DNA of 7,484 nt from UBA935 sp031555615 (GTDB lineage Bacteria > Bacillota > Clostridia > Lachnospirales > Lachnospiraceae), in assembly GCA_031555615.1 (NCBI GenBank), contig JAVBUF010000035.1:1-7484 (forward strand), in the 5' to 3' direction. Below are positions 1 to 6,892 of this stretch, piece by piece. Made by a program: the position numbers and the translations under genes. Positions within the stretch are counted from its first letter, which is position 1. Every line of letters begins with the position of its first letter. The notes beneath the pieces were generated by a model, which did no database searches, was not told where the DNA came from, and saw nothing but the letters and a program-made list of their open reading frames with translations.

Positions 1-35
1 ATAAAAATAATGATTGCCCATGCCACATAATACAT
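1..35 (-). CDS. 5' end of an unidentified gene, probable membrane protein (partial, cut by window edge)
   Basis: An ATG at 35-33 on the minus strand opens a frame that stays open to the edge and encodes MYYVAWAIIIF. It is preceded by a GAGGAA ribosome binding site with a 7-nt spacer. The frame starts 35 nt after the stop codon of the DUF5711-type gene, so it is probably the next cistron of that unit. The visible residues are strongly hydrophobic, which suggests a membrane segment at the very N terminus. Only 11 codons are visible, so the family cannot be read; a CvpA-like membrane protein would fit the neighbourhood but that is a guess. Confidence 0.5.
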   Translation of the reverse strand, partial: MYYVAWAIIIF

Positions 36-70
36 TCAAATATTCCTCACGGTATCTTTCCTCTTTTGCA

Positions 71-1270
71 TTACTTTAATTCCAAAACATCTATTGAATC
101 AGATGATACAGCTATGTATTTATTAATTGAAGTAGTGGGAATTAAAAGCGCAGTTGTTTTATCCAATGTCCCATTGTATTTTTCCGCCCCGTTTACGTTG
201 CAGATAATACAATCCAAATCGTTATAAATAATGAACCGGTCCTTGGTAAAAATTATTTCCGAATATTCAATATCAAAGTTCTTGGACAAGACCAGACTGC
301 CCTTTTTATCATATACATCAAGTCTATATATGGTCTCCCCCGATGTATTGTTAAATACCAGGCCCACATAATCTTCATTATAATATACACTTTGCACTTC
401 TTCATCCAGTAAGTTGTCCTTGACGCTCACTGGTTTCTCATTTCCCGAAAAGAACATAATCCGGTCATCTGATATGCTGAAGGCTGTTTCATTATTCATA
501 AATTGCATACACGGCACAATGGTGTCCAAATAATTATAACCGCTCATATAGTTACCCGCATTTTCTCCTACTGCGCCAAAGTTATAAAAGGCAATACTGG
601 ATTTCATCACACCGCGATCTACATATAAATAAGACACGCCTACCAACTTTCCATTGGGAGATATGCTTATACCAACGGGATAACCCGATTTGTCCATTCT
701 TGTCTTAACAAAGGATATCTCTTCGCCGTCAGGAGCATACAGATAAATCCAGGTAATATCTCCGTCATCCAGAACCACAACCACTTCTCCATTGGCTGCC
801 ACATCAAAATAACGGATGGGCAAATTAGTCGAAATTTCTCCCAATTTTTTCTGGGTATTCATAACATATATGACACTTCCATTATAATCTCCAATGGCTA
901 CTACACCCTGACAGATTGAGGAAATAGGGTTTTGCATTTCATATGTCTGATTCCATACGGCATTTCCTTTTATATCCGTACAGCTTGCACCATCTTTACT
1001 GTAATGAAGGATATTACCCCCCAGATTTTTCACCTTTGTACCTGACGCAACCTTCACCTCAGCTGACGCTGTGACAATACTATCGGTATAGATTTTATCC
1101 CGCCATTGAACGAAAAAAGCAAAAATAAGCGCTCCGGCCAAAACGATTATCAGTGCGGCACGATAAAAAACCGTAAGTTTATGCCCTCTGATTTTCTCTT
1201 TATAATTGATATCTTTTGTTTCACTCTGGCGTTTTTCCTTAGCCTTCATATAGTCTCTTATATTAGACAT
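71..1270 (-). CDS. DUF5711 family membrane-anchored protein, function unknown
   Basis: This 399-residue protein has a charged cytoplasmic N terminus (about residues 1-32, rich in K, R and E), one membrane segment (about 33-54, FYRAALIIVLAGALIFAFF) and a long extracytoplasmic part. That part is built of short hydrophobic, aromatic and Gly/Asp-turn stretches such as ISPNGKLVGVSY, YLYAPDGEEI and LDVYDKKGSLV, which read like blades of a beta-propeller. I recognise it as resembling DUF5711 proteins of Lachnospiraceae, whose role is not established. There is no catalytic motif I can name. The charge pattern fits an N-in, C-out topology. ATG at 1270-1268 follows a GGAG site with 9-nt spacing. It lies 67 nt downstream of the 176-residue membrane protein gene and 35 nt upstream of a truncated gene, so the three are probably co-transcribed. 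Family assignment is moderately sure; the propeller fold is inference. Confidence 0.8.
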   Translation of the reverse strand: MSNIRDYMKAKEKRQSETKDINYKEKIRGHKLTVFYRAALIIVLAGALIFAFFVQWRDKIYTDSIVTASAEVKVASGTKVKNLGGNILHYSKDGASCTDIKGNAVWNQTYEMQNPISSICQGVVAIGDYNGSVIYVMNTQKKLGEISTNLPIRYFDVAANGEVVVVLDDGDITWIYLYAPDGEEISFVKTRMDKSGYPVGISISPNGKLVGVSYLYVDRGVMKSSIAFYNFGAVGENAGNYMSGYNYLDTIVPCMQFMNNETAFSISDDRIMFFSGNEKPVSVKDNLLDEEVQSVYYNEDYVGLVFNNTSGETIYRLDVYDKKGSLVLSKNFDIEYSEIIFTKDRFIIYNDLDCIICNVNGAEKYNGTLDKTTALLIPTTSINKYIAVSSDSIDVLELK

Positions 1271-1337
1271 AGATTATTTCTCCATATAATTCTTTATCTT
1301 TTGTCTTTTTGTAATGCTTTTTCTATAATATCATATT

Positions 1338-1868
1338 TTACTCTGTTTCTTCAATAAATACTATTGCCTGTTCCGCTGTCCGGGCAAAATCTTCCATTTT
1401 AGAATAATCATCAATTGCACTTATAGCTACGGCTACAAGAATGCAAAGCCCCCCTAGCAGCATTATCTTCAGTTTATCCCATACGCCCCGTGATCCATTC
1501 TTACTTTGCGGTTCAGGGAGGAATACTTCTAATCCGCTCCCTTCCATCTGGGCATTATAAAAAAGTAAATAATCCTGCATGGCTTCATTATTATCAAAAA
1601 ATATACTATATTTTGAAATATTCTCTTTTTCGTTATTATATACATTCACAAATCCGATAAAGCTATGGGCCGCAAAAAACTCCTGACCGATTTCCTCTAC
1701 CGTTCGGCCGGATTCTTCGCAAGCCGCACCATAGACAAAAAACTGCTCAGTATCTTCTTCCTTTTCGATATGGCCATATAATGCCAGTTTCACAGGCGTT
1801 TCCGTTGCTTCCATCTTTTTTTGCTTCAAAAAGGAAACTACATAATCTTCAATAAATACTTGTCCCAT
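1338..1868 (-). CDS. Small single-pass membrane protein of unknown function
   Basis: I do not recognise this 176-residue protein. It has a soluble N-terminal region of about 130 residues (acidic, with aromatic stretches such as EQFFVYGAAC and SKYSIFFDNNEAMQDYLLFYNAQ). A short basic linker follows, then one membrane segment at about 134-151 (KIMLLGGLCILVAVAISAI) and an acidic tail of about 25 residues. There is no N-terminal signal peptide, so the N-terminal domain is probably cytoplasmic. ATG at 1868-1866 is preceded by a G-rich site (AGGGGG, 6-nt spacer). It is the first gene of the left-hand unit, starting about 130 nt after the terminator of the galM unit. A TATTAT -10-like hexamer sits at 1923-1928, but I found no convincing -35 for it. 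The gene upstream of a DUF5711 gene may act with it at the membrane; that is inference from proximity only. Confidence 0.75.
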   Translation of the reverse strand: MGQVFIEDYVVSFLKQKKMEATETPVKLALYGHIEKEEDTEQFFVYGAACEESGRTVEEIGQEFFAAHSFIGFVNVYNNEKENISKYSIFFDNNEAMQDYLLFYNAQMEGSGLEVFLPEPQSKNGSRGVWDKLKIMLLGGLCILVAVAISAIDDYSKMEDFARTAEQAIVFIEETE

Positions 1869-1999
1869 GTTTTCCCCCTGCCGGATGTGAACTGTAACCC
1901 GGATGTACCTTTGATGTTACTAATAATACCATATTTTTATTGGTCATTTCGTCGAAACAAGGTAAACAGAACAAGAATTTACCGCCTTTTTTTGACACT

Positions 2000-2027
2000 A
2001 AAAAGGTGCTGCACAAACAGCAGCACC
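2000..2027 (-). terminator. Intrinsic terminator of the pfkA-dnaX-ybaB-recR-galM unit
   Basis: Read on the minus strand, a perfect 8-bp stem GGTGCTGC/GCAGCACC encloses the 7-nt loop TGTTTGT and is followed directly by TTTTT. It lies about 97 nt downstream of the galM stop codon and upstream of the next minus-strand gene, exactly where the long operon should end. Confidence 0.92.
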
Positions 2028-2071
2028 CTAATTGCAGAAGCTTCGAAAAACGCTCTGGGTTCTTCCAGATT

Positions 2072-2133
2072 AATTTATTGGCCTTGATAATTTATTGGCC
2101 AGGAAATTTATTGGCCAGGACAATTTATTGGCC
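2072..2133. repeat. Four direct repeats of AATTTATTGGCC at the end of galM
   Basis: AATTTATTGGCC occurs exactly at 2072-2083, 2089-2100, 2105-2116 and 2122-2133, giving periods of 17, 16 and 17 bp. The rightmost copy covers the last galM codons and its TAA stop (GGC CAA TAA on the minus strand). The other three therefore repeat the gene terminus, stop codon included, into the 3' untranslated region. The short variable linkers (for example CCAGG, CCTTGAT) suggest slippage or unequal duplication. No protein or RNA role is evident. Confidence 0.9.
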
Positions 2134-3174
2134 TTGTTTAAAGCGATAAACAGTAGTAGAACGATAAGGACGATCCGGGCCGAAAACCGCGGAAGGAAAC
2201 TCCGGCTTGTTGGCCGTATCCGGATAATATTGGGTTTCTAGGCAAAGAGCGCATCTCTTTTGATACACTACGCCTTCTTTACCGCTGTGCTTATCCACAA
2301 AATTACCCGCATAAAACTGGACACCCGGTAAATCCGTGTAAGTAATCATGGTTCTTCCGGAAACCGGATCCGTTACACTGGCAATTTCCTTCAGAGTTCC
2401 ATCAGCACCGTCGATGACCCAGTTATGATCATATCCACCAACCAGCTGCAGCTGTTCAAAATCAGAGTCAATTTCATCACCAACCCGTTTGGGTGAAGTG
2501 AAATCCATCGGCGTTCCGGCCACAGGCGCCAGTTCACCGGTAGGGATAGCTCCTGCTACCACGGGGGTGTATTTGCTTGCATGAAGGGTTAAAATGTGGT
2601 CATGAATGCTCTCATTTTCATGGCCTGCCAGATTAAAGAAGGTATGATTGGTAAGGTTGATGATGGTATTTTTATCACTTTCCCCACAATATTCTATCTT
2701 AAGCTCATTTTCTTCGGTGACGGTATAGGTTACGGCAATCTTTTTATTGCCCGGGAAGCCCATGCAGCCATCTTCGTCCTCCAGGGTAAAGGTAACCCCA
2801 TTATCATTTTCCTGACTGCCCCATACCCGCTTCTGGTATCCCAGTTCCATATGACTGTGAAGGTTGTTGTCTCCGTCATTTACTTCCAACTGATAAGTGG
2901 CGCCTTCCAGGGTAAAGGACGCACCGCCGATTCTGTTTGCATTGGGGCCCACAGTGGCGCCAAAAAAACTGTTGATTTCTATGTAATCCTTCAGATTATC
3001 ATATCCGGTGACCACATCCGTCAGATTGCCGTTTGCATCAGGCACCAGTAAATTTACCAGAATCGCACCGAAGTTGATTATATCGGCACGCATTCCTTTA
3101 CTATTTGACACAGAATACAAATAAACATCCTGTCCTGCTTCGGTTTGTCCAAAAATTTTCTTTTCTACATTCAT
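2125..3174 (-). CDS. galM: Aldose 1-epimerase (galactose mutarotase)
   Basis: A 349-residue cytoplasmic enzyme that interconverts the alpha and beta anomers of galactose and glucose, supplying the alpha anomer to galactokinase in the Leloir pathway. The length matches the family (about 340-350). Family landmarks are in order: NRIGGASF (80-87), NNLHSH with the first substrate-site His (H106), NLTNHTFFNL with the catalytic-acid His (H177), GYDHNWV with the substrate-binding Asp (D249), and LETQ with the catalytic-base Glu (E313). The ATG at 3174-3172 is preferred to a TTG 15 nt upstream, because that TTG lies within the GGGAGG ribosome binding site. It starts 18 nt after the recR stop and is the last gene before the terminator at 2000-2027. 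A mutarotase ending a dnaX-recR unit is not expected from function; it may be a local addition or a metabolic hitchhiker of the pfkA promoter. Confidence 0.93.
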   Translation of the reverse strand: MNVEKKIFGQTEAGQDVYLYSVSNSKGMRADIINFGAILVNLLVPDANGNLTDVVTGYDNLKDYIEINSFFGATVGPNANRIGGASFTLEGATYQLEVNDGDNNLHSHMELGYQKRVWGSQENDNGVTFTLEDEDGCMGFPGNKKIAVTYTVTEENELKIEYCGESDKNTIINLTNHTFFNLAGHENESIHDHILTLHASKYTPVVAGAIPTGELAPVAGTPMDFTSPKRVGDEIDSDFEQLQLVGGYDHNWVIDGADGTLKEIASVTDPVSGRTMITYTDLPGVQFYAGNFVDKHSGKEGVVYQKRCALCLETQYYPDTANKPEFPSAVFGPDRPYRSTTVYRFKQGQ

Positions 3175-3181
3175 TTTTCTT

Positions 3182-3187
3182 CCTCCC
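3182..3187 (-). promoter_or_regulatory. Ribosome binding site of galM (decides the start)
   Basis: GGGAGG on the minus strand, 7 nt before the ATG at 3174-3172. It fixes the start at MNVEKK and rules out the upstream in-frame TTG, which overlaps this site. Confidence 0.85.
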
Positions 3188-3192
3188 AATAT

Positions 3193-3792
3193 CTAAATTT
3201 CAGTTCTGCCTTCAAGCGCACGCAAAAGGGTCACTTCATCGATATACTCCAAGTCTCCGCCCACCGGAACGCCGCTGGCAATTCTGGTTACCCGAATGCC
3301 GCTGGGCTTAATCAGCTTACTGATATACATGGCTGTGGTTTCACCCTCCAGACTGGAATTGGTAGCAATAATCACTTCATCCACCTCTTCTTCCTGCAGA
3401 CGTTGTATCAATTCCTTGAGCTTAATGTCACCGGGTCCAATGCCAATCATCGGTGAAATCGCTCCATGCAAAACATGGTAAACGCCTTCGTACCGGCCGG
3501 TTTTTTCATAAGCGGCCAGATCCCTGGTATTTTCCACCACCATAATGAGCCGCGGATCTCTTTTAGGATTGGCACAGATGGGACAGAGTTCCTGATCCGT
3601 AAGGGTGTAGCATTTACTGCAATAACGGACATTTTCCTTCGCTTCTACAATCGTTCTGGCCAGTTTTTCCACTCGTTCCTTAGGCATATTGATCAAGTAG
3701 AATGCCAGACGTCCTGCTGATTTACTGCCGATGCCGGGAAGCTTCGCCAGTTCATCAATCAATTTATTTATATGTCCACTATAAAAATCCAT
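3193..3792 (-). CDS. recR: Recombination mediator protein RecR
   Basis: A 199-residue protein of the RecFOR pathway. With RecO (and RecF) it loads RecA onto SSB-coated single-stranded gaps during recombinational repair. The length is normal (E. coli about 201). Domains in order: an N-terminal helix-hairpin-helix (about 10-40, LPGIGSKSAGRLAFYL); a four-Cys zinc finger (C58, C61, C70, C73, as CSKC and CPIC); a Toprim domain (about 80-175, with VVEN carrying E87 and ATNSSLEGETTAMYI); and the conserved C-terminal GVPVGGDLEYIDEVTL. All expected motifs are intact. The ATG overlaps the ybaB stop as TAATG, so translation is probably coupled; a GGAGG lies 12 nt upstream inside ybaB. ybaB-recR adjacency is widely conserved. 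Confidence 0.97.
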   Translation of the reverse strand: MDFYSGHINKLIDELAKLPGIGSKSAGRLAFYLINMPKERVEKLARTIVEAKENVRYCSKCYTLTDQELCPICANPKRDPRLIMVVENTRDLAAYEKTGRYEGVYHVLHGAISPMIGIGPGDIKLKELIQRLQEEEVDEVIIATNSSLEGETTAMYISKLIKPSGIRVTRIASGVPVGGDLEYIDEVTLLRALEGRTEI

Positions 3793-4145
3793 TAGAAGGG
3801 AAGGCCTCCGCCCAGACCTAAGCCGCCGGTCATCTTATTCATCACTTCGGCATTGGCTTCCTCCGCCATGCGAAAAGCTTCATTGGCCGCAGCCATAACC
3901 AGATCCTCCAGCATTTCTATATCATCAGGATCTACTACTTCCTGAGATAATTTTACTTTCGTAATCTGCTTGCCGCCGGTAACGGTAATCTCTACCGCTC
4001 CGCCGCCCGCCTTAGCCGTAAACTCTTTGGTCTCCAAATCCTTTTGGCTCTCTTCCATCTGACGCTGCATCCTCTGTGCCTGCTTCATCAGATTATTCAT
4101 GTTACCCGGCATCCCGCCGCCGGGAAATCCTCCTCTTTTTGCCAT
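3792..4145 (-). CDS. ybaB: YbaB/EbfC family nucleoid-associated protein
   Basis: A 117-residue small basic/acidic DNA-binding protein of the YbaB/EbfC family; members form dimers and bind DNA, and their cellular role is only partly understood. The sequence shows a Gly/Met-rich N terminus (GGFPGGGMPGNMNNLMKQAQ), a long helix with the usual QRMQRQMEE pattern (about 20-40), the central beta core (KEFTAKAGGGAVEITVTGGKQITKVKLS), the DPDDIEMLEDLVMAAANEA helix, and a Gly-rich tail (MTGGLGLGGGLPF). Length and motif order are normal. ATG at 4145-4143 follows an AAAGGA site. It begins 20 nt after the dnaX stop and overlaps recR by one base, the standard dnaX-ybaB-recR order. Confidence 0.96.
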   Translation of the reverse strand: MAKRGGFPGGGMPGNMNNLMKQAQRMQRQMEESQKDLETKEFTAKAGGGAVEITVTGGKQITKVKLSQEVVDPDDIEMLEDLVMAAANEAFRMAEEANAEVMNKMTGGLGLGGGLPF

Positions 4146-4165
4146 GTCAATTTCCTTTCTGCTCT

Positions 4166-5752
4166 TTATTCTTCTTCGTCCTCTTCTTCAATCTCCATGT
4201 GAATAATTTTGGTTAAATCAACATGAATTTCGTCGAAGGAACGGTTACTGCCAATACTCTGAATATTTACTTCAATATCTTTTCCTGCTGCTTCCGACAG
4301 AAGTATTTCTAACTGCTGTTTATGTTCCGGTTGTTTGATCATATAGTCGGAGGCCAAACCATCTTCTATGACAATCAACAATTTATTGTCACCGCCCAAA
4401 CTCAGACGGGCACTTCTTAAGTATGCTTTCATGGGCATCGGCGTGCGGTTTAAAATACCCGGCCAATTACCGACAACTTTTTTAACATCCTCCGGAATGG
4501 CCTTGGGCAGCTCCGGTTTTACTTTTGGAATCGCAGGTGCCTGCTCGCCGGAAGGTGCATACTCCCCTGCTTGCGGCATCATAGGAATCCCAGATTCCAT
4601 TTTTTCCTCTAACTGCCTGATCCGATCCAAAAGGGATTGGCTGTCGGTTTCCATACTGGGCCGGCATAGCTTGATAAGAGCCATTTCCACTAAAATTCTT
4701 TTTTGAGCAGCATATTTTATCTGTCCGGAGAGTTCTGAAAAAATGCGGATATATCGCATAATAACATTTACATCGGTTAGTCCGGCTTCTTCTTTTAATC
4801 TTTCCATGCTTTCGGTTGACGCATCGATCACATCTTCTATCCCCGCGGATACATCGGAGGTTTTCAATAATAAAAGATTTCGCAGATACCAGGTATAATC
4901 TGTTACAAACTGCCCCAGCTCCCGCCCCTGCATCACCACTTCTTCCAGCAGTTCCACACAGCTGATGACTTCGCCGTCCAGACAAAAACGAAACAGACGG
5001 CTGAACACCTCAGTATCCACAGCTCCCAAAACTTCCAAAACATTATCATAGGTAAGCTTTTTTCCAAAATAAAAAGCAGTGCATTGTTCCAATAAGCTGA
5101 GGGCATCCCGCAGGGCTCCGTCTGCTGATTTGGCAATATAGTGGATGGCCTTTTCCTCGGCCTCGATCTGCTCCTTCGCCATCAGCTGCTTCAGCAGGTC
5201 AGAAATGGTATCCACCGTAATCCGCTTAAAATCATATCTTTGACACCTTGACATAATGGTTACGGGTATCTTATGCACCTCAGTAGTTGCCAGAATAAAA
5301 ATAACATATTCCGGCGGTTCCTCCAGGGTCTTCAAAAGTGCATTGAAGGCTCCTATGGAAAGCATATGAACCTCATCGATGATATAAACCTTAAATCTGC
5401 CCTCCGCCGGAGAGTAGGTTACCTCATCCACAATTTCCCGAATGTTATCGACACCGTTATTAGAAGCTGCATCAATTTCGATAACATTCATGCTGGCTCC
5501 GGCCGAAATGGCTTTGCAGATGGCACATTCCCCGCAGGGACTGCCATCCACCGGCTGTTCACAGTTCACGGCCTTGGCAAAAATCTTGGCAATGGAGGTT
5601 TTTCCGGTTCCTCTTGTTCCACAGAAAAGATAGGCATGTCCGATCCGGTTAGCCTTAATTTGGTTTCTTAATGTAGTTACTATATGATCCTGCCCCTTTA
5701 CATCTTCAAACCGACGGGGGCGAAACTTTCTATATAAGGCTGTATAAGACAT
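4166..5752 (-). CDS. dnaX: DNA polymerase III subunit tau (and possibly gamma), clamp-loader ATPase
   Basis: A 528-residue AAA+ ATPase of the DNA polymerase III clamp loader. It helps load the beta clamp on primed DNA, and its C-terminal part links to the polymerase and helicase. Landmarks: MSYTALYRKFRPRRF start; Walker A GTRGTGKT (45-52); zinc cluster C64, C73, C76, C79; Walker B IIDEVH (124-129); sensor 1 ATTE (155-158); SRC arginine finger (168-170); sensor 2 GALRDALSLLEQ (212-223). A collar domain spans about 235-365, followed by a Pro/Ala linker (about 390-425) and a tau-specific C-terminal region ending in an acidic tail (EIEEEDEEE). Two AAAAAAG tracts occur: in-frame A AAA AAG at codons 230-232, and AAA AAA G at codons 424-425 (see findings). 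The gene begins 22 nt after the pfkA stop; an AAGG site sits 8 nt before ATG. Confidence 0.97.
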   Translation of the reverse strand: MSYTALYRKFRPRRFEDVKGQDHIVTTLRNQIKANRIGHAYLFCGTRGTGKTSIAKIFAKAVNCEQPVDGSPCGECAICKAISAGASMNVIEIDAASNNGVDNIREIVDEVTYSPAEGRFKVYIIDEVHMLSIGAFNALLKTLEEPPEYVIFILATTEVHKIPVTIMSRCQRYDFKRITVDTISDLLKQLMAKEQIEAEEKAIHYIAKSADGALRDALSLLEQCTAFYFGKKLTYDNVLEVLGAVDTEVFSRLFRFCLDGEVISCVELLEEVVMQGRELGQFVTDYTWYLRNLLLLKTSDVSAGIEDVIDASTESMERLKEEAGLTDVNVIMRYIRIFSELSGQIKYAAQKRILVEMALIKLCRPSMETDSQSLLDRIRQLEEKMESGIPMMPQAGEYAPSGEQAPAIPKVKPELPKAIPEDVKKVVGNWPGILNRTPMPMKAYLRSARLSLGGDNKLLIVIEDGLASDYMIKQPEHKQQLEILLSEAAGKDIEVNIQSIGSNRSFDEIHVDLTKIIHMEIEEEDEEE

Positions 5753-5774
5753 TGCAACAACCTTGTCCTTTCAA

Positions 5775-6848
5775 TTAATCTCCGAAACTAATGCCCAGCA
5801 TCTTGGCTTCTTTCACAATGCTGGCATCGGGAGCTACCATTTTTAATTTACCAGCCACTTCTTCCAGCGGTACCTTCACGATTTCCCGATTCTTATATCC
5901 TACCATAAAACCATATTCACCGTCCAGAATCATCTTGCCGGCTTCGGAACCAAGACGGCTGGCAAATACTCTGTCATAAGGACAAGGGCTACCGCCTCTC
6001 TGGGTGTGACCGGGAACGGTTACTCTCACCTCATAGCCGGATTTTTCAGTGATACTTTTGGCTATTTCATAGGAAACGGAAGGGTGCGGGTTGTTTTTTT
6101 GTTTTTCTTTCATTTCTTTTTTGGACAGGGCGGCATCTTCCTTGGAAATGGCACCTTCGGCTACGGCCAGAATGGTAAAACGGCTGCCTTGTTTATGGCG
6201 CTGGTCGATAGCTTGTACCACTTTATCGATGTCATAAGGAATCTCGGGGATAAGGATGATATCTGCCCCTCCTGCCATACCGGCGTTAAGAGTCAAAAAT
6301 CCGACTTTGTGTCCCATCACCTCGACGATAAAGACGCGGCCATGAGACGCCGCTGTGGTATGAATACAATCGATAGCCTGGGTGGCAATGTCAACAGCAC
6401 TCTGGAAACCGAAGGTCATGTCGGTTCCCCACAGGTCATTGTCAATGGTCTTGGGCAGGGTAACGATATTCAGCCCTTCTTCACGCAGAAGATTAGCGGT
6501 TTTATGAGTACCGTTTCCACCCAGTATCACGATGCAGTCCAAACGCAGCTTGTGATAGTTTTGTTTCATGGCATCTACTTTATCAAGCCCGTTTTCATCG
6601 GGTTCTTTAATTGTTTTAAAAGGGGTGCGGGAACTGCCAAGAATGGTGCCGCCTTTGGTGAGAATTCCTGAGAAGTCTGAGCCGGTGAGCATCCGGAAAT
6701 TGCCGTAGATCAGACCTTTATATCCATCTAAAAATCCATAAATTTCAACGTTTTCGCCGCTATTGGCTAAGCATTTTACGACGCCGCGCATGGCTGCATT
6801 TAGGGCCTGGCAGTCACCGCCGCTGGTTAATAATCCGATTCTCTTCAT
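5775..6848 (-). CDS. pfkA: 6-phosphofructokinase (group III-like, GGNGT/PKTIDND type)
   Basis: Phosphorylates fructose 6-phosphate to fructose 1,6-bisphosphate, the committed step of glycolysis; cytoplasmic. The 357 residues contain the whole fold: SGGDCQALNAAMRG (9-22), GGTILGSSRTPF (67-77), GGNGTHKTANLL (110-121), PKTIDND with catalytic Asp (D136), TAASHGRVFIVEVMGH (165-180), GADIILIPEIPYD (194-206) and VTVPGHTQRGGSP (276-288). Gly at 113 (E. coli 104) fits ATP as donor, but Lys at 133 (E. coli Gly124) is the residue shared with PPi-dependent and mixed-substrate enzymes. Asn112 replaces the Mg-linked Asp103 of E. coli. The protein is longer than E. coli PfkA (about 320). The ATG at 6848-6846 is preferred to an upstream start at 6881 because AGGAGG stands 7 nt before it and the protein then begins MKRIGLLTSGG. 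It is the first gene of the operon, with its own promoter at 6893-6921. Confidence 0.95.
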   Translation of the reverse strand: MKRIGLLTSGGDCQALNAAMRGVVKCLANSGENVEIYGFLDGYKGLIYGNFRMLTGSDFSGILTKGGTILGSSRTPFKTIKEPDENGLDKVDAMKQNYHKLRLDCIVILGGNGTHKTANLLREEGLNIVTLPKTIDNDLWGTDMTFGFQSAVDIATQAIDCIHTTAASHGRVFIVEVMGHKVGFLTLNAGMAGGADIILIPEIPYDIDKVVQAIDQRHKQGSRFTILAVAEGAISKEDAALSKKEMKEKQKNNPHPSVSYEIAKSITEKSGYEVRVTVPGHTQRGGSPCPYDRVFASRLGSEAGKMILDGEYGFMVGYKNREIVKVPLEEVAGKLKMVAPDASIVKEAKMLGISFGD

Positions 6849-6855
6849 TATAGTT

Positions 6856-6861
6856 CCTCCT
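6856..6861 (-). promoter_or_regulatory. Ribosome binding site of pfkA (decides the start)
   Basis: A consensus AGGAGG on the minus strand with a 7-nt spacer to ATG at 6848-6846. It excludes the longer in-frame start at 6881, which would add 11 residues with no family similarity and would begin upstream of the ribosome binding site. Confidence 0.9.
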
Positions 6862-6892
6862 GAGGTTATGTCTTTTGTCAAAACATAATAGT

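Noticed and set aside
1923..1928. TATTAT as -10 of a promoter for the 176-residue protein gene
   Set aside because: No credible -35 at 16-18 nt upstream; mentioned in the gene entry but not annotated as a promoter.
2596..3051. 151-residue plus-strand open frame opposite galM
   Set aside because: Lies entirely within galM, whose motifs are intact on the other strand; no independent support.
4482..4985. 167-residue minus-strand frame inside dnaX
   Set aside because: Out-of-frame shadow rich in Arg and Cys; overlaps the conserved tau reading frame. The -1 stops near 4467 and 5046 are noted separately for recoding.
6006..6671. 221-residue plus-strand open frame opposite pfkA
   Set aside because: Antisense shadow of a clearly real gene; its Gly/Phe/His-rich translation resembles no family and no convincing ribosome binding site precedes it.
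6847..6881. TTGACA (6881-6876) and TATAAT (6852-6847) on the minus strand as a pfkA promoter
   Set aside because: The spacing is 23 nt, and the TATAAT overlaps the pfkA start codon; the pair at 6893-6921 has the right 17-nt spacer.
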